A stretch of DNA of 64,000 bases from assembly GCA_000469685.2 (NCBI GenBank), contig LS997562.1, forward strand, positions 37,484,345 to 37,548,344, written 5' to 3'. Shown here piece by piece: positions 23,801-38,800 of this stretch (positions are counted from its first letter, which is position 1; each line of letters begins with the position of its first letter). A program made the position numbers and the translations under genes. This DNA is from Haemonchus contortus. Taxonomy: Eukaryota > Nematoda > Chromadorea > Rhabditida > Trichostrongylidae. The notes beneath the pieces are model-generated. The model had not been told where the DNA came from, made no database searches, and saw only the letters and a program-made list of their open reading frames with translations.

Positions 23801-26800
23801 GTTCTGGAATTGGCTACTGTCAGCGCTTTATCATAGTACACTATTGGAATGGTACTAATTACGATAAGAGCCCGATCTTGATTGGCTTCACTTCAAGATG
23901 ACCAATGGGAATGGCTCTGTCCTTTCTGTTGTTTTGCAAAGTACACAATTCATTATATAAGGGTTGTGGTGAAAAACGCTATGAACTTAACGTTGTCCTG
24001 TTCTTCTTGTGGACGCGCCACGCATTCAACTTCTTTGCAGAATCGTAGTGGTACGAGCAATCTTGTCTTTTGTCTGAGGAAAACCATTTGGTCTAAGCGA
24101 GGTACATACCACTCAGTACACGATCGCGGATTCGGTCCGCTCTATCGACTTATTTTGCTTTTCTATTCATTATTAAATTCCTTGCTTCAAGTTAGAAACC
24201 CAAAGAAGGCAAAACTCCGGTCGACAAAAGGTTTCCGGTCATTTTGGACTTTCATACCCTTTTCTCAAGATTAGTTGAGGACAGTTTTCGTTTGGCGTTT
24301 GGTGTTGGTGTCATAACTCAAAAGGATAACCATTAAGCAGGAAGAATAGCCCAAGTAAGAGGGCTGAGTGTTCCCGGCTTACTGTTTATTATCATCAGGG
24401 CTGTTATGTCGCCATTTTCACAGTCATGGACAGACGGTGCCTTCCGTTTCACTAGGGGTCAGCAATAGCCGAAACTCATCTGTCACCTAGAGTACTACTG
24501 TCAGCCTAATCCATCTTAAAGCTCTGCCCTGTAGCTTTGATAACATGTGATTATCCATGATTATAATCGAATTTCGTGACTTATTATAAGTGCAAACAGA
24601 GTAGGGTTCAACTCGTGATAGAACTTGGTTTTCCATCATTCTTGGATCGGCATTTGTACGCGCATAAGTACGACCGAACGCGAGTTTTTATGACATCAGT
24701 CATTTGAGTGATGGCCACCAATTAGTAGCAGTATCCTATAATTTCGTCGATCAGCAGAAAAGCCGAACAGCCTGTGACATTCCTTTGAGGAATCTGAAAG
24801 GGGGACCATCCGTCCAGTAGCTCATTCGTTAGTCGGGGAGTGCTCAATTTCGATGCCCGTCGAGAGCAGGGCAGCTGTGAAGCCCGTATTCCCTCGCTCT
24901 ACAGGGCTTCTATAATGGGGATGCGAGGCTGTTGAGTAACAGTAATTTGCTAGGAGTTGCGGTTTGTTGCTGTGGGGGTAAATGATAGATAGGAGTAATT
25001 GTTGGTATCATTAACAGCGGTCTGAATTACTTTGTTTATCTCAACTGACATTCATTTTATAGTGGCTGTTAACCTTTCATTCCAATTTTTTGAGCTCCAG
25101 TTCGAAGACTTCCTTTCCTAAAGGCTACCGTAGCAGTGAGACGATTGTTTGGCTTGGGTTTGGGACGAAAAGACTCACTTCTTCTTTACAGAAATACTTT
25201 TTACCACACCCTCCTCCTTCCCCACTCCCACCCTTTCCTGCAAACGCTAAGAGGACCGGAGTGATTCTACCACTCTCACCCTCCTATAGGGTTCTAAACG
25301 CTCGAGAACTGCTTGCAAACGTTTTGGCTTTCGTGAGAAAGGCAATATTAAGGGTAACCCGGAATTCCCATTTCCAGCTTCAACATTTGATTGGAAATTG
25401 CTTTTTGTTGTAATAAATGAGATAACATTCATCATTATCGCCTCTGCAAGAGGTTTTTTTTTCTGCGACATTACGAGTTTTTCCCACACAAAAATTGGAT
25501 TACTAATGGACTTTTATTGTGGTAAGAACTTTTATCGGACTGAGGAATTGCTTGAGAGCATGACTGTGGTTCATTCCATTCGATCTTTCCATCCCCGAGG
25601 CCGTTCCCGGCTTCCAAAGCTGATATTCTACAGTTCTGCTTGTTCGCCGTGGGCTCAACTGCTCCATGTGGGCGTAGGGTACGGTCAGGAGGATGGCGTT
25701 GGAACTACCATTTCAACCCCATCTATCTCTAAACACTTCCATCCCTTCTTTCTACCTCTGAACGCTTTGGATCTGTGTGAGCTCCAAAAACCTCCTCCTT
25801 CAGTATCCTTCTTCTTCCACTGCAAGTATTTTCCTTGTTCTGCTGCCAATCGATATTGGGCTCCATTTTTACCCAGAAAAATACCTTCCAAATCTCCCAA
25901 TATGTCAACATTTTTCTCAGAACACCTGATTGAGCCATTAAGACTTAGAAGAAGCTCGTCCAACCGCCTTTCAGGATGTGTCATTCCCCTAATGAGGTAA
26001 GGTGTTTTTACCGGCCCTCTGAAAAAGCTTCACATACGGCCGGTGTCCTTTCGTGGCACACCAGCTGGGTTGTTTTTACCCGATAGTAGTGAATTTGAGT
26101 TTTTCCCACAACCAATGAGTTCGCTTTCCTCGTATCGGAACGAGGAATCCACCCATTACAAATCGAACGTTTGCAATATGTACGTGAAAGCACCGTCGTC
26201 TTTTGTTTATGGTTCATTGGGGAAAACAATAAATAAACATACCCCTCCACGATCAAAAAGCAAGACTTATCATCTTTCCTATTAACGAATCGATTTGTTT
26301 CTATCGATTTCTGAAGACTCAATAATCAACCGCTTCTTCTTATATTGATTAGCCTTGGAATGAGCCCTCTTTCCCCAGTTTTTCTGGAGGCTTCTGTCTC
26401 CTTTTATGGCCTTCTATCCCTCTTTGGAACTGTTTTTACTTCAAGATTGTCTTCACTTGTCAGTGATGAATCTATAAAGAACCCTAATGCACGGCGCAAT
26501 CCAAAAAGAACGGTCGATTTGAGCCGTTTTTCATCTTTTTCACTAGTTTCCGATTATATTTGTCGATCTTTGACTTTGGTCCATGAAAAATTGTACCGAA
26601 CTCTGAGTTGAACTAATCCTTTGGTACTACCCATTCATCATTAGCAGACTATCGTCCGTCAGCTGTGGTGGTCCAGTCCTTCCCATACTCCGCCCCTTCC
26701 ACTTCGAGCACCAAGCTGTTTTCCCGATTCGATGTCCTTCCCGTTCGGATTCATAATAGTTTATTCAACGTCCATTATAAATCCTTGAACTTTTAGTCTT

Positions 26801-29800
26801 TTCTATCTCTATCGAGTTGAATGTTTTGAATTAAATTGCACTTTTGGGAAGATGCTAAGACATACTTTTCTTCAAGCCCTAAAGGCTGGTCGTCTTCCTC
26901 TGCATCAATGAGTTTTGTCTTTTTCCCTATCTGAGTTAAGTTTTTGAGGGTTAGGGAAAGTTTCAAGGGTTCTGATCATCTAGCAGCTGCAAGACTTCAT
27001 TAGCCTTCATCTGGCCTTCTTGTGTGTTTTTCCAGACAACATTATACTCTTCTCGGCTCTGACTAGAGACATTGGTTACGGTAGGATAATAATACGAGAG
27101 AAGCTGACCATTCTTGTCTGGGTACGCCATATTCTCAACCCACATCTACATTCGTGAAGACATTTGGATGCAGATTTACTTTTCCGAACGACTGGTGATG
27201 AAAATTTCTCGTTTGTTATCCATAATGACTTTGATGCTCCTTGACTGGTTCAAGGAAAATAAGGATTGAGATTGTTTGCGTGGAATCTGATCGCTTCGGC
27301 CATGCATATGGCGGTGACTCATTTGAACTGACCAATGCTTCAAACAAGTGAGTTCTTTGAACGAGAACGTCCATGCAGTTTTTTGACACCCTGGAGTTGA
27401 GGCGAACCATAACAGCAGGGAATTCTCCCATCGAATACTCTATTTCAGAATATTTATGGCCATCTCGATCGTCTTGCGCTCTCCATACAGCAAGGGAGGG
27501 ATAGGGAGGAGAAGGATAGGATACAAGTCTACACTGCAATATCCGACTCCTAGGCATGATCCATCCTTATTGGGGCGTCCAGGGGTAGCCGACCTAGGAA
27601 TCTATCCCGTTTTGCTAACCACAACTGGGGCTATTCGGATTAGGTTTGACTTTGTATGTGTAGAATTAGGTGTCGTATGGAGTTTCACAATTCTTCCAAG
27701 TGAATTCAGCTGTGCGATACGGTCCGCTCAGTTCCTTTCGAGAATTCTTTGATAGTTAGTTTTGTTATCGGAATGGATTACTCTAGCTAACCTAGGCGAT
27801 AAATTTTTGAGGTGATTAAATGGCAAAAGGCTTGTCCGGGAGGGACAAATCAGTTTTCTGTGCAAAAGCTACTCTCCGCAAGTTGTTATGCAGAGCTCAA
27901 ATGCCACTGTGCTTAGGAATTGAAGCCCTAGCACTATGAGTGCATCCAAAAAGGAACTGATGGACATATTCTCTTTCATCTCATTTTTTCTTCTTATTTC
28001 CATTTTATCTATCCTTTGTCTCTTCTGCGCTTCATGAAGGAAAAGGGTTCAATGCTATATTTTTTTTATGTACTGATTGGTGTAGCTGCTGATTGCCAAG
28101 GAATTCTGACGGTCATCACTCAAATCACTTAAGTCATAAGAACTCGCGTTCGGCCGTACACATGCCCGTACAAATGTCGATCTAAGAGTGATGGAAAACC
28201 GAGCTTTCTCACAATTTAAACTCTACTCTATTTGCACTTATAATAAGTCACGGAATTCGATCATGATCAAGGATAGGTACATGCTTGTAATAGCTACAGG
28301 CCAGAGCTTTAAGATAGATTAGGCTGACAGTAGTACTCTAGATGACAGATGGGATTCGATCATTGCTGGCCCCTAGTGAAACGGAAGGCACCGTCTGTCC
28401 ATGACTGTGAAAATGGTGACATAACAGCCCAGATGATAATAAACAGTAGCCCAATCAATGTTATTTGTCTAGCACAGAAGCTAGTACAAATGACTGTCTA
28501 GTTTCTTGTATGGGGCCATATTTGGGCCAGCAATTGTTCGATACATCTACAAATTTGTACTCTCCATCTGATCATGCTAGTAAGGTCCTCAGTATTACAA
28601 AACTGCTCTTCGAAAAGGATTCACTGATCGTTCCATATCTTCGAATCGGGTCTAGTTTTGTTGTGTTTATTAGAAGGCAAGGCAACTCCTTATCAACTTC
28701 ACTTTTGCATTAAATGCTGTTCTTGTTTCTGAAGTTTTCCTAGCGTTTTCGTGCTATGGATATGAATGCACAAAAGGATCACAGATCGGAGTTTTGACTG
28801 ATTCGATTTCTTTGAAGCCTTTAACTTCAAGGACGAAAATAATTAGGGAATGATGATAATTAGTAAAGCCAAATAATTCAGTATAGCGGACCGAATTCGT
28901 GATAATAAAGTGATAGGCAAAATTTTCCCCTAATACGGAAGAAATTTTGACGCTACAAGGGTTTAACTCTGTTGTCGAGTGAAGCAATCTATTTTTCCCT
29001 CAAATCGGTATTCCAATCATCTTACGGAGGGTAAACGGAGAATAATTTGCGACAGTGAGACTAGGAAGGTGCTGAAGTCGAAACAGAAAATTGTAGTTAC
29101 ATGTCGGTATTTCACTAAGAAACTTTGACGCTACACGGTGAAGTTTAAGTTTATTGTCGGTTGCAAAATTTGCAACAATTCGTTTTCATGATAGTTTCCC
29201 GAAATTTTATCAGAAGCAAAATGATTTCGAATTAAAGCTTGATCAAATCAAAAAAAACTTTTCGCCATAAATTAGGGTCGGGCAGCTGCCATTCTGTGGC
29301 GTGGTCCAAGAACAACAAAAAAAAGTTGTAAAGATGTTGCGTTACATGCAGTTTTTCAGCTATTCGGGGTCAACTTGCTATGAGAAACAAGTGTAATGGC
29401 CTACTTTAATATTACCACCGCTTTACCAGTACTGTTACTATACATACAACTGATATGTGTTATCTGAACCTTCGTAAAGGGGATTAGTTTGGAGCACTAG
29501 CATAACTACAGTGGAATTTTGATCCCAACTTTTTTTTCTTGCTTCTTCCAGCGGGCCTGCTAAGAAATGAACAGATCAGTCCGGGAGGACACGCATAGAC
29601 GTTTGCCTCCACTGTGCATAAGGCTTCATGTAATTTTAGCAACATCTGGAACCCTAAACCTTAAAGTGTTTTTTGCCACTGCGAAACAAAAAAGTCTAAA
29701 AGAATATCTACGATAATAAAAATATAGGAATCAAAAAAGAAAAGATATAGCAAAGCTGGCAGTAGTAATGAAAATAGTGGCGGGCATAAAAAAATGGAAA

Positions 29801-32800
29801 GTGTGTATGAAGAGACCCGTGAACTCTTGTCTATAGGGGCATATTAAGGCACCGGACTAGGAGATTCTCGACGAATGGTGATGTAACTAATCATCAGCAG
29901 CAAATGAAGGCCTGAATGCACAGCTCACACTAAGAATAAGTTTCCGATTTCTGATACTCTTCTTAGGAGTAAGGTAGTACCTGGGGCACTCTTGGGCCGA
30001 ACTGACGCCTAGACTGACGACCTTGTTTTAGCCGCGCAATTCATAGTGAAGCATTTGGGCGCCGACGAACATTTCGCTCATGTGGGAGTCACCCAGACGG
30101 TAACACACTCAATCTCGTACAATATCCTTTTCTATTGTTTTTGTGAGGCTTTATATTTTTTGAAATCAGCCGATTCTTCGACTCCACTTGATTTGCTATC
30201 TTTGCGTTATTTTGCACCAGAAATTCTGTTCTTTCACTTGAGCTATATACTTCAGACTATCGTGAACTGCGCTTTGAGAAAGTCGGTGTTGGACAATAAG
30301 TTAATAGCGAAGAATCCTTTAAAACATAAAAAGCAGTTTGGCTTCTCTGCCTTACGATTTTGGGTATCATGTCGGTTGCGGGGGAGGGAGAACGATAGTC
30401 TACAGTTTTTTGCACTATTCCGAATTATCTCTTACTATTTATTCTCCAAGGCTTCACACGTCCATCGGTGGGCGTGCTTGACGACATTGGACTTTTTACG
30501 CGGCCATTGCATTCTTTTTGATCCGCTTTGGGAGATCCTATAAATTGCCTTATCCTGGAAGACGTTTTTGTCTGAAGTGGTAATTTGCAGACCAGTCTGA
30601 TCCCTGTTTGTGTCTTCAAGCGTTTCTCTTCATATTACTTAGAATTTACGGCAGGACGAGTTTCGTGGGTACCAAGCGTAAGGCGTGTGTAATATACCGG
30701 ATACCATATACGATTCATCAATACCTAAAATCAATTTATTGAAAGAGCTCCAGAATCTTCATTTTCACAGAACTTCTTTCCTTTCAATAGGTTGCTTTCG
30801 CAGTAATTCATCCCTTCCAACAGGTGATTGAGAAGAGCTCTTTCGTCGAAATCAATCTTATCCGCTAACTAATTGCAGGTACCAAGTTGAGTTTTTCTTG
30901 GGTTTTACATACCGGCATGCGTGCAAATCAAGATTGTTTAATGTCCATCTAATTAATCGCCCTGCTCTAGAGCTATTGGTTGAATAAATCTCGATAACAA
31001 GTAAGCTGCTTAGCGCTTCGTAAAAGTAGGTCGCTTCTGGTAGCTTACAACTGAAACGATGAATCTGAGGGTATCTATGTTTAGCAGCTCCCTAAATGAT
31101 GTCGGAAGGGACCCCTAAAGATGTGGCCAAGTCCGTTTAAGGTTAAAGGAATGCTATATCTTCTCAACAAAGAGGTTGGTGGGAAGTGGGCAGTATGTCG
31201 AATGGAGTATGTAATTTTCTGGAGTCTCATCTCGTTCTATGGCCTAAGCATGATATACTCCTAAGCTAAGTGGTTGTGTAGGTGAGGGGGAGGAGAGACA
31301 GGGGAAGGAAGAAGGGAGGACAGGAGGAATGTTATGAATTCTGTAGAAATTATTTCACTGAGCTACTGGATAAGCTGTCTCAGGAAATAAGTTTCCCAAG
31401 TTTGTCTGGATCGACTCCAGTACAGGACTCTGTGAAGGGCTGATCAATCCATCGACCATACTGATCACCCGGGAGTAACACCTAGTAACACCAATTTTTC
31501 TCGATCCGTTTTCTATCTGAACTTATTTCCGAACCCTCTCAGGGTCAATTTTTCGTGTGTGCGATGCGATTTTCTTCAGTGCGGCTCTATAAGGGTTGGG
31601 TCCCTATCCGGAAGAAGTACTCTTTAGGAGTGCATGTTTACGTGGTCTCACTTCCCATTGGTACTGTGGGTGGTAAGTGGCCTACCCATGCAGTAAAATT
31701 CGAAAGAAAACAAATAAAGAACTGGAATGATTGAACGCGTTTCTGCCGGAAGAATTGAAGATGTGGGCTTTTTTGTAGGTTGAGATCCTGCCTATTGACA
31801 ACACATCTATTCATTGTTATCCCCAGCGCCTCCTGCTACTACGGTACTTTTCATATCGTAGTGCTGATATTATGATGTATTTCATTATGGATGTCCACTT
31901 TCTCATCCGTACTCCGTTCCATCATTGTTTTGGTGTATATGAGTGAATCAGTGTTTCTTGGAGCTCGAAGCACGACTACAGATCGAGTCTCTTGTCGCCT
32001 GGGCAACTTCTCAAAAGGTTGGAAGCAGAGCCGATTCCCAGTTGGCATTGGATCTGCTACCCAAGTGACGACACTTTGCATAGTCCTTCTCAAATTACAG
32101 GGAAATCTTCTACTAGGGGATCTACTGACGTATTAACGTATACATCTTGGAGTCCTACGTAGTCTGGTTGCATAGCAGAACTAAAGAATACCTATGACCG
32201 ATAATCGAAGTTTCCAAAGCATGTAAATGAAAAACTAGCTGCTTGGGTTAGCCTCTGGGTCTCAGTGGATTAAGGTCCATAGAAAATCGGAAGCAAGGCA
32301 GATTAATAATGAATCACCTCCTTTCGATTCTGATACTTTCTCAGAAAAAAGGACCGATTCTTTAACGGCGATCAGTCCCATCTCGGCATACGCCTTGGCA
32401 TTTCACTTTCATCCATAATCGCGAGGGCGTTGGGGAGCGCACCTATCGCGTCAATATTCGATTGGACAGCTTCTAGTGAGTACGATAACCAGCGTCTCTC
32501 ACATCTGGATGAACACGGTACCGATTGATCTACCTGGAGCGAAGGAATGTCTGTTCGGGATTGACCGGGATTTAAATTCTGGGCAACTGGTAGGGGTGCT
32601 GTGGTAGGGGTGTTAACTTGTGGCAGGGTGTTTAGTAGCACTGTGACCTATGCTTGTACTTGCCTTGCAGAACCGCTATCAAGTCATCTCTGACTAACAA
32701 TTCACTCCAAAAGGCAGTTAGTAAATGATTTTGTCGGAATGGTATCAATTTTTGTCACCTTTGTTAACAACGTGTTGCCGAACAAACAGCTTTCACAACT

Positions 32801-35800
32801 GACTCGATGTTCACTTCCATCAACGGTCCACTGGCGAAGCCGGAGAAGTAAGCTGTGATTTGCTAATGACTCTCGTTCTTCAACATAGGATTCTGGAAGA
32901 GAAAGGGTCGAAAATATCCCTCAGGAGGCAACTGAATTGGCTGGGCAAGACGGTGGTACCCAATACCCAATTGTTAATCTGCTAGACCATTTCATGTGAA
33001 ACAAAGTGATAGAGTGATGGAGTAATTGGAAGGCTGAGTTTAACAAAATTCCCACTTCTTCATTTCTTCACCAACTGACTTCCAAGATTTTTTGGCCAGG
33101 TTTTCTACGAAATTTTTCTTACCTTGATCTAGACCGCATTTCTGCAAAACTGTCAAGTGCCTTCAATTTTTTTATTGAATGGGATGAGCAACCTGTCAAA
33201 ACATCGAGGATGGTACGTCATAACACTAAATTTATTATCCTGGGTATGGCTGGGGGGAAAGGGGAGACGGGCGTTAGGAACGATTTTGGGTAATCGATTC
33301 GCCGCACGCGGCTGTCGCGGACCACTCATTTGCCGTTATTACAGCTCTAGCGTTCTTCATACAGCTCAATCAATATGCAATCATTATTTTATGTATAATT
33401 CTACTATTAGTACTTTTGTTCTTGTATTTCTTACCTACTGCTGCGTCCTGCTACATTCCTTCGCGCGCGACGCCCCCCTCAACGCGACGCGACCATTTCG
33501 TTCCTAACGCACCACACCCGGGGGAAAGCCAGACTTTTTCGCAGGTGCGGAAAGATAGAGCTCACTGAGAGCGTGCAGCATACCCTGAGATCAGAACTGA
33601 GACGCTCAATAATTACTGGCGTTACCTCAACATCGTGTTCCGATTGAACAAATAGACTTCAATGGGATCAGGGAGCTCTTCAGATCTGGTAACACCACGT
33701 TATGGGAACTTTTGGAGTTTTCGTGCAATAGAGCACAAGAATGCCTCGCTGTTGTTGTGCAATTTTGGATGGACACTCGGACCGTATACGCTTGCTGGAA
33801 GTATTCTTCCGCATATTCCTACACAGCTACCGTATATACCGCGAAATGGTTACGGTTACCCACGAAATTGCGGATCTTTCTCATCTACTTCCTCTGAACA
33901 AGGATAGAATAAGAAGGTCAGGGTCCTAGCATCCCCACCCCTACCCACTGAGCATCCAATCGCTGATCAAATGCTGAAAATGAAGAAATTTGCCCAGAGT
34001 TCGTCACCCTGGCTATTCCCCTGCAAACCCCTTCCTGAACACTGTCTGCAGTGCCCAACCGAGAATAGAACGCGCGAGGCCAATGCTAAGGTTCGAGAAA
34101 TCTTATCCTGCAAAGTTGGACGAAAATCTGGAATGAAGCTCTGAAGAAGTCCGGACCGAGTTACAACATTGCTCGTTCATGACTCGGTTTTCATGCACCA
34201 AAAAACGAACCACAACCATCATAAATCATACCTTTTCATAGAACAGATATCCCTATCGATCGCCTACTGTCGCTTGTTGTCGCGTATTGTCGCTTTGGTC
34301 TTTTGAAACCTTATGGTAGCGTTTTTTGCACGGACCAATACATCGGCACCGTTAATCATGTCGTCAGATTTGTAAAGTTGAACTTTTCCTGCGAATCTGA
34401 TCAACATCTGGCTGTTAATCGAGCCTGGCCAGTCCATTAATAACGTTCTTGAGCAACCAAAAGAGGATGAGGGGTGATTTAGAGTTTGTACCAGTAAGAG
34501 CGCTCATGTTGCATTCGAAGATATGGATTGAGAGAGGAGTCGCTTCAGACTATTCACTGTGCATACTGTACCCTCCTTATACCTAACGCCTCCTAAAAAA
34601 AAAGCTCGAAAAAAGTAAATAGAAGCATATAATTCGGTAAACAAGTCTGTGTGAGACCGACCTGGATGATGGATCGTTTAGATTCTTCGGATACTTGACT
34701 TGATCGCTGAACTAGGTAGGCGAGCTCTCCTAGGTTCATAGGCCAAGTTTAAGCCAATGAATCTCGGAAACTGGAGGTTGATAGGGCTGTACTAGAATGG
34801 AGATTGGCCTATAAATCGTCTACCCTACACACAAATTACTTTCAAGTCTCCTAACTAAGAATCTTGTCCTCAGAACTTGCTGAATAGTTAAGTGCGAGAT
34901 TTCTTCCCACCATCCTTAACAATTAGTTCAAGGCCCTTTTCCAATGTCTCGAAACAAAATGAACACCATCAACTTGGATTTTAGCTTCTTCACACGAAAG
35001 CTGGCCCAGAAAGCTCTTAAACGCTTTGTTTTTGATGGTATTTCGGTTCCTTGAATGCTTCATGTAATTCGAATCCCTATTCAAAATCCACTTCAATTAT
35101 GGACGGATTTCGATTGCATGGCGTACTCCCGAAGTAGAGCAATTATTTCCAATTTCTCTGCTCTGACAACGACCAATAGCTTTTTTATTTAGTTGTCAAA
35201 AATCATTTGTAGTATCCAGGAAGTAAACGGGGCTGCAGGGCCATAGATTCGCCATGAACATGGCATTAGTAATAAACAGTAACTTATGTGTTGCAAATCG
35301 TATGTGTGTTGTATTAATGAAGGTGTAAAGTGAAGTGAAAAAGAAACGAAGACAGTTGTGTATATGAGCTGTGATAAAATCACCACTTTCTTTCATTCAC
35401 CAGGCCACATTCCTCCATGGCTGCTCCACTATCGTCGTATCAGTACGCTCTATTCACCCATAGACTACTATCGATATTAAATTGACCGTTATTTCAGTGA
35501 TTCTCCGGGTTCTTTCACATTTTTTTCAATTTTGTTATTTGGTGTTCGAGAATTCCCAGTGAATTTTTGCATTTTGATGTCATCAGAAAATATTTTCCAG
35601 ATCCATACCCTCTCATTTGATTGTCGATAGAAGCTGAATTCTGACCGCCGGTCAGGCAAGAACAGTGTCTAATTGGGACGATGTCTTGGCTAGGAGTTGA
35701 TCGAGGGGCCGGGTTATTTTTGGGATGGTAAAATATTACAAACCGGCTCGTAGGGTTTTTCTAGGAAGAATGGGCTCAGAAATGAGGTCATACGGATTAC

Positions 35801-38800
35801 ATCTCGCAGAATTGGCTTGTGATACGAGTGTGGGTAGATGGTTGTAGGACGAAATCAATCCAATAACACAGCCTACAACCAACCCCCCGATTCTCTCCTA
35901 TTATATTTGGGCATCATGAACTTTGAAACGAAGTTCATCTCAAGTTCAAATCCTGAAAGCTCTGTTGTTCTACTTGATGGTACTGTGAAGTTGCTACCCC
36001 GATTCGAATCAGCCATACACTTGATTAGCCCATTGTTTCGACACAAAAGCCCGCGGCAGTAGGCCGTACCTCTGCCATTCCGGAGCCCTTGCAAATTAGA
36101 ATATCATTTTTGAGACGGCATATTCAGGACACTCCTACGACCTTACTCATTTGTTTCTTCAGCGCGGACTTCGCTTCCCAATCAGGGATAATCGATTTCG
36201 ATTTGAGTGATTTGAGGGATGGGCTGACGTATCATAAGATGACACCTGCAAAGTATATGTTTGAGAGCTCGAGTGCTACCCGGTACCGAATGTTAGACCC
36301 AAATTTAATCCCATGGGTTAATATACTGATATTTGAGCCAATCGCACTAGATTAATGTGAATCCGTGAAATGGTAGTAGTTGTAGATTGTTGTTGGAGTA
36401 TGGAGTTGGGAGCTCGACGACCAAGTATTCTGTACCTCGCTGACCAAATAGTTCCTAACTCAAGCTTTGAATTTGCTCCCTCATGCAGTAGATCTCGACT
36501 CATCTCTTGAGGGAGACACTGTCTGATTACAGAAGTCTCGAGTGATCAGCTACTAGAATAAGGACAAGACGAAATCCGAAGGGCGCCATTCGGTCTATAA
36601 CCTTTATACTGAAAAGCTAGGCATCTAAGCATCCCTCAACTGTGATTCTTGAAAAGAAAGCTCTCCTGTTTAGTTCTGCGTCCGGTAATAATGTTTCAGT
36701 TAACCACGATCAACTAGCCATGACGACAAGTCACAAATGCTTTTACACAAAACTTTTTCTTCAGTTTTGGTCAGCTCATCATCGCATCATTGCTTTATTA
36801 CTACTGCACCTGTCGTACTCAGTGCTAAACACTCAGTTTGCCTATTGCCATGCCTTTCTTTATTGATGATGTTAGCGTTTCCGGCCAGTAACATCGTATT
36901 GTACACATCATCTTCATCGTAGGTATCGTAGGAGGAGATATTGGAACACTTTTTGTTTGAATGCCGAATGACCCTTTGCTCACGAGATAGTCGTCATTTA
37001 CGATGTTTATCGTGTAAAATGTCATCGTGGCAATTGAAAGTCCTCTGCCCTTCCATCAACGACGGCGCTAGCGACCAGACCCAAAAGAACTACAGTCATT
37101 CCAAGGGGCCAACGAAGTTTATGAAGGAGCTTCAGACTTAATGTGCTTCTGGGAAATCGGAATGAACTCCTTCAAGTCATGCAGCTTAATGTAATGTGTT
37201 CATTTGGTACATTTAATTCTTCCTTACTGTTATGATGACGTAAGATATCCCAACTGCCACCTAATGATATTTTTGGTTTGGCGTTTTCCAACTAATCTTG
37301 TTCTGGACTACGCCACCACTTTTGACTCTCATTCAAATTTGTAACAACAATGCATACTTGATTCATTAAGTGATTTGCGGAGGTGGTAAAGCCTTAAGTG
37401 TGTACCTCTCTCCTCCCACTCGGCTTCGGTCCAAATAAGAGACCCTAAGGAGTTGGAAGACCCTTTCGGCCCGGGTGTCAGAGAGTCGATGGCCTGGCTG
37501 TGGCTGTGGTTAAGCGTTACTGGGCGTTACCCTTCATCCGTCGTTCCTCATATCATTGAGTAATTATTGAAGTTATTCATTCTTTCAATCCTTCAGGGGT
37601 CGGGCGATCGAGTGTAAGACGTAAAACACAATATTCAAAAAAGCTGGTGTTTGGACGACCATAGCGTACATGGGGGAGAAATAGAAATCTTGAGAATCTT
37701 CTAGAGTGCTCCATATTGTGCTCGTATACAGCTTCCAAGACATGGCAGAAATTGCCAGCCATCGTGAAGATTTTGTTTGAACCGAATATTCAGGAAAAAC
37801 TGGTGTTTAGACAACCTTAGAGTACGACCTAACTGAGCATAGGTAAATGCCTTTCATGAGCACTGGGTATAGCCTGTACACCTGCTAGCTCTGCGACATT
37901 ACGGCAATCCAGCTAAACTTATCTCCATCATGGTATTAGCAATACTTATGCCGATGTCCGAACTCGAACTTGATCGAGTAAAGATGTAAATTTGAAGTGT
38001 CCTTCAACCTAACAACCACCAAACTCCTTTTTCTATTTTTTGTTACCTGAAACAAAGTGATGGTGGTGTTGTTGAGAGTTTCTCTAGATCGATGAGCTTT
38101 TTGGAAGAAAAATGTTCCACCAATACTTTGAGGCCAGTAGGAGTTGTAGAAATCAATAAATCGATTTCATCGAATTTTCTTCTATTCTGCTTTTCCTCTA
38201 TGGAATACCGTACCTTGGCTATTCAATATTAAGTTCTGAATCGAATCCTAACAACTACAGTCTTCTAAATTGTCTTTTCTGTCAGGGTAACCCAGAGTCC
38301 ATCCCGCTCACAAAATTTTTGGAAGTTTACTTTTTTCGAATAAATCAGTTTGGTATGTGAAAGCCTTACTTCAGGGTTCATGCTGGGATCACACATGTTT
38401 TGAGGCAGTTCTTTTACTCATTTCCAAGCTCGCCGCCCATCTCATGCACTACTTTACAAAGCTATTCTGGCGTCATCTTGACAGTCTCGTATGCTGAGCA
38501 TGATCCTCCCTTCTCCATTCTTCGAGACCTCTTCGACCGGCTTCACAGTCGCAACTCGTGTTCGGTTGCTTCAGATTCTTTACCACATGCATCTCGGGTA
38601 GGTGTCGTACTGTCGCTTGTGAACAGAACCGTCACCGTCTCGATGAAGGCATTGTATCCTCGGTACTTCTACCATGTACCTTATTTTCAGCAGAACCGCG
38701 GTAGTGTAAGTGCAATCCCATAAGTTTCGAATCAAGAATTTACCAAAGGTTTCTCCAGATTGGTTATGTTCGGTTGTTTATGTCACGATCTTGACCGTTG

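Noticed and set aside
25398..26000. Open frame of 200 codons, the longest in the window
   Set aside because: No recognisable domain, low-complexity Phe/Ser/Pro composition, overlapping open frames on the other strand and position inside a collagen intron.
32882..32999. Possible exon after CATAGG reading [19 protein letters not shown]
   Set aside because: The TSPN fold is already continuous from 20602 to 39751, and no good donor follows.
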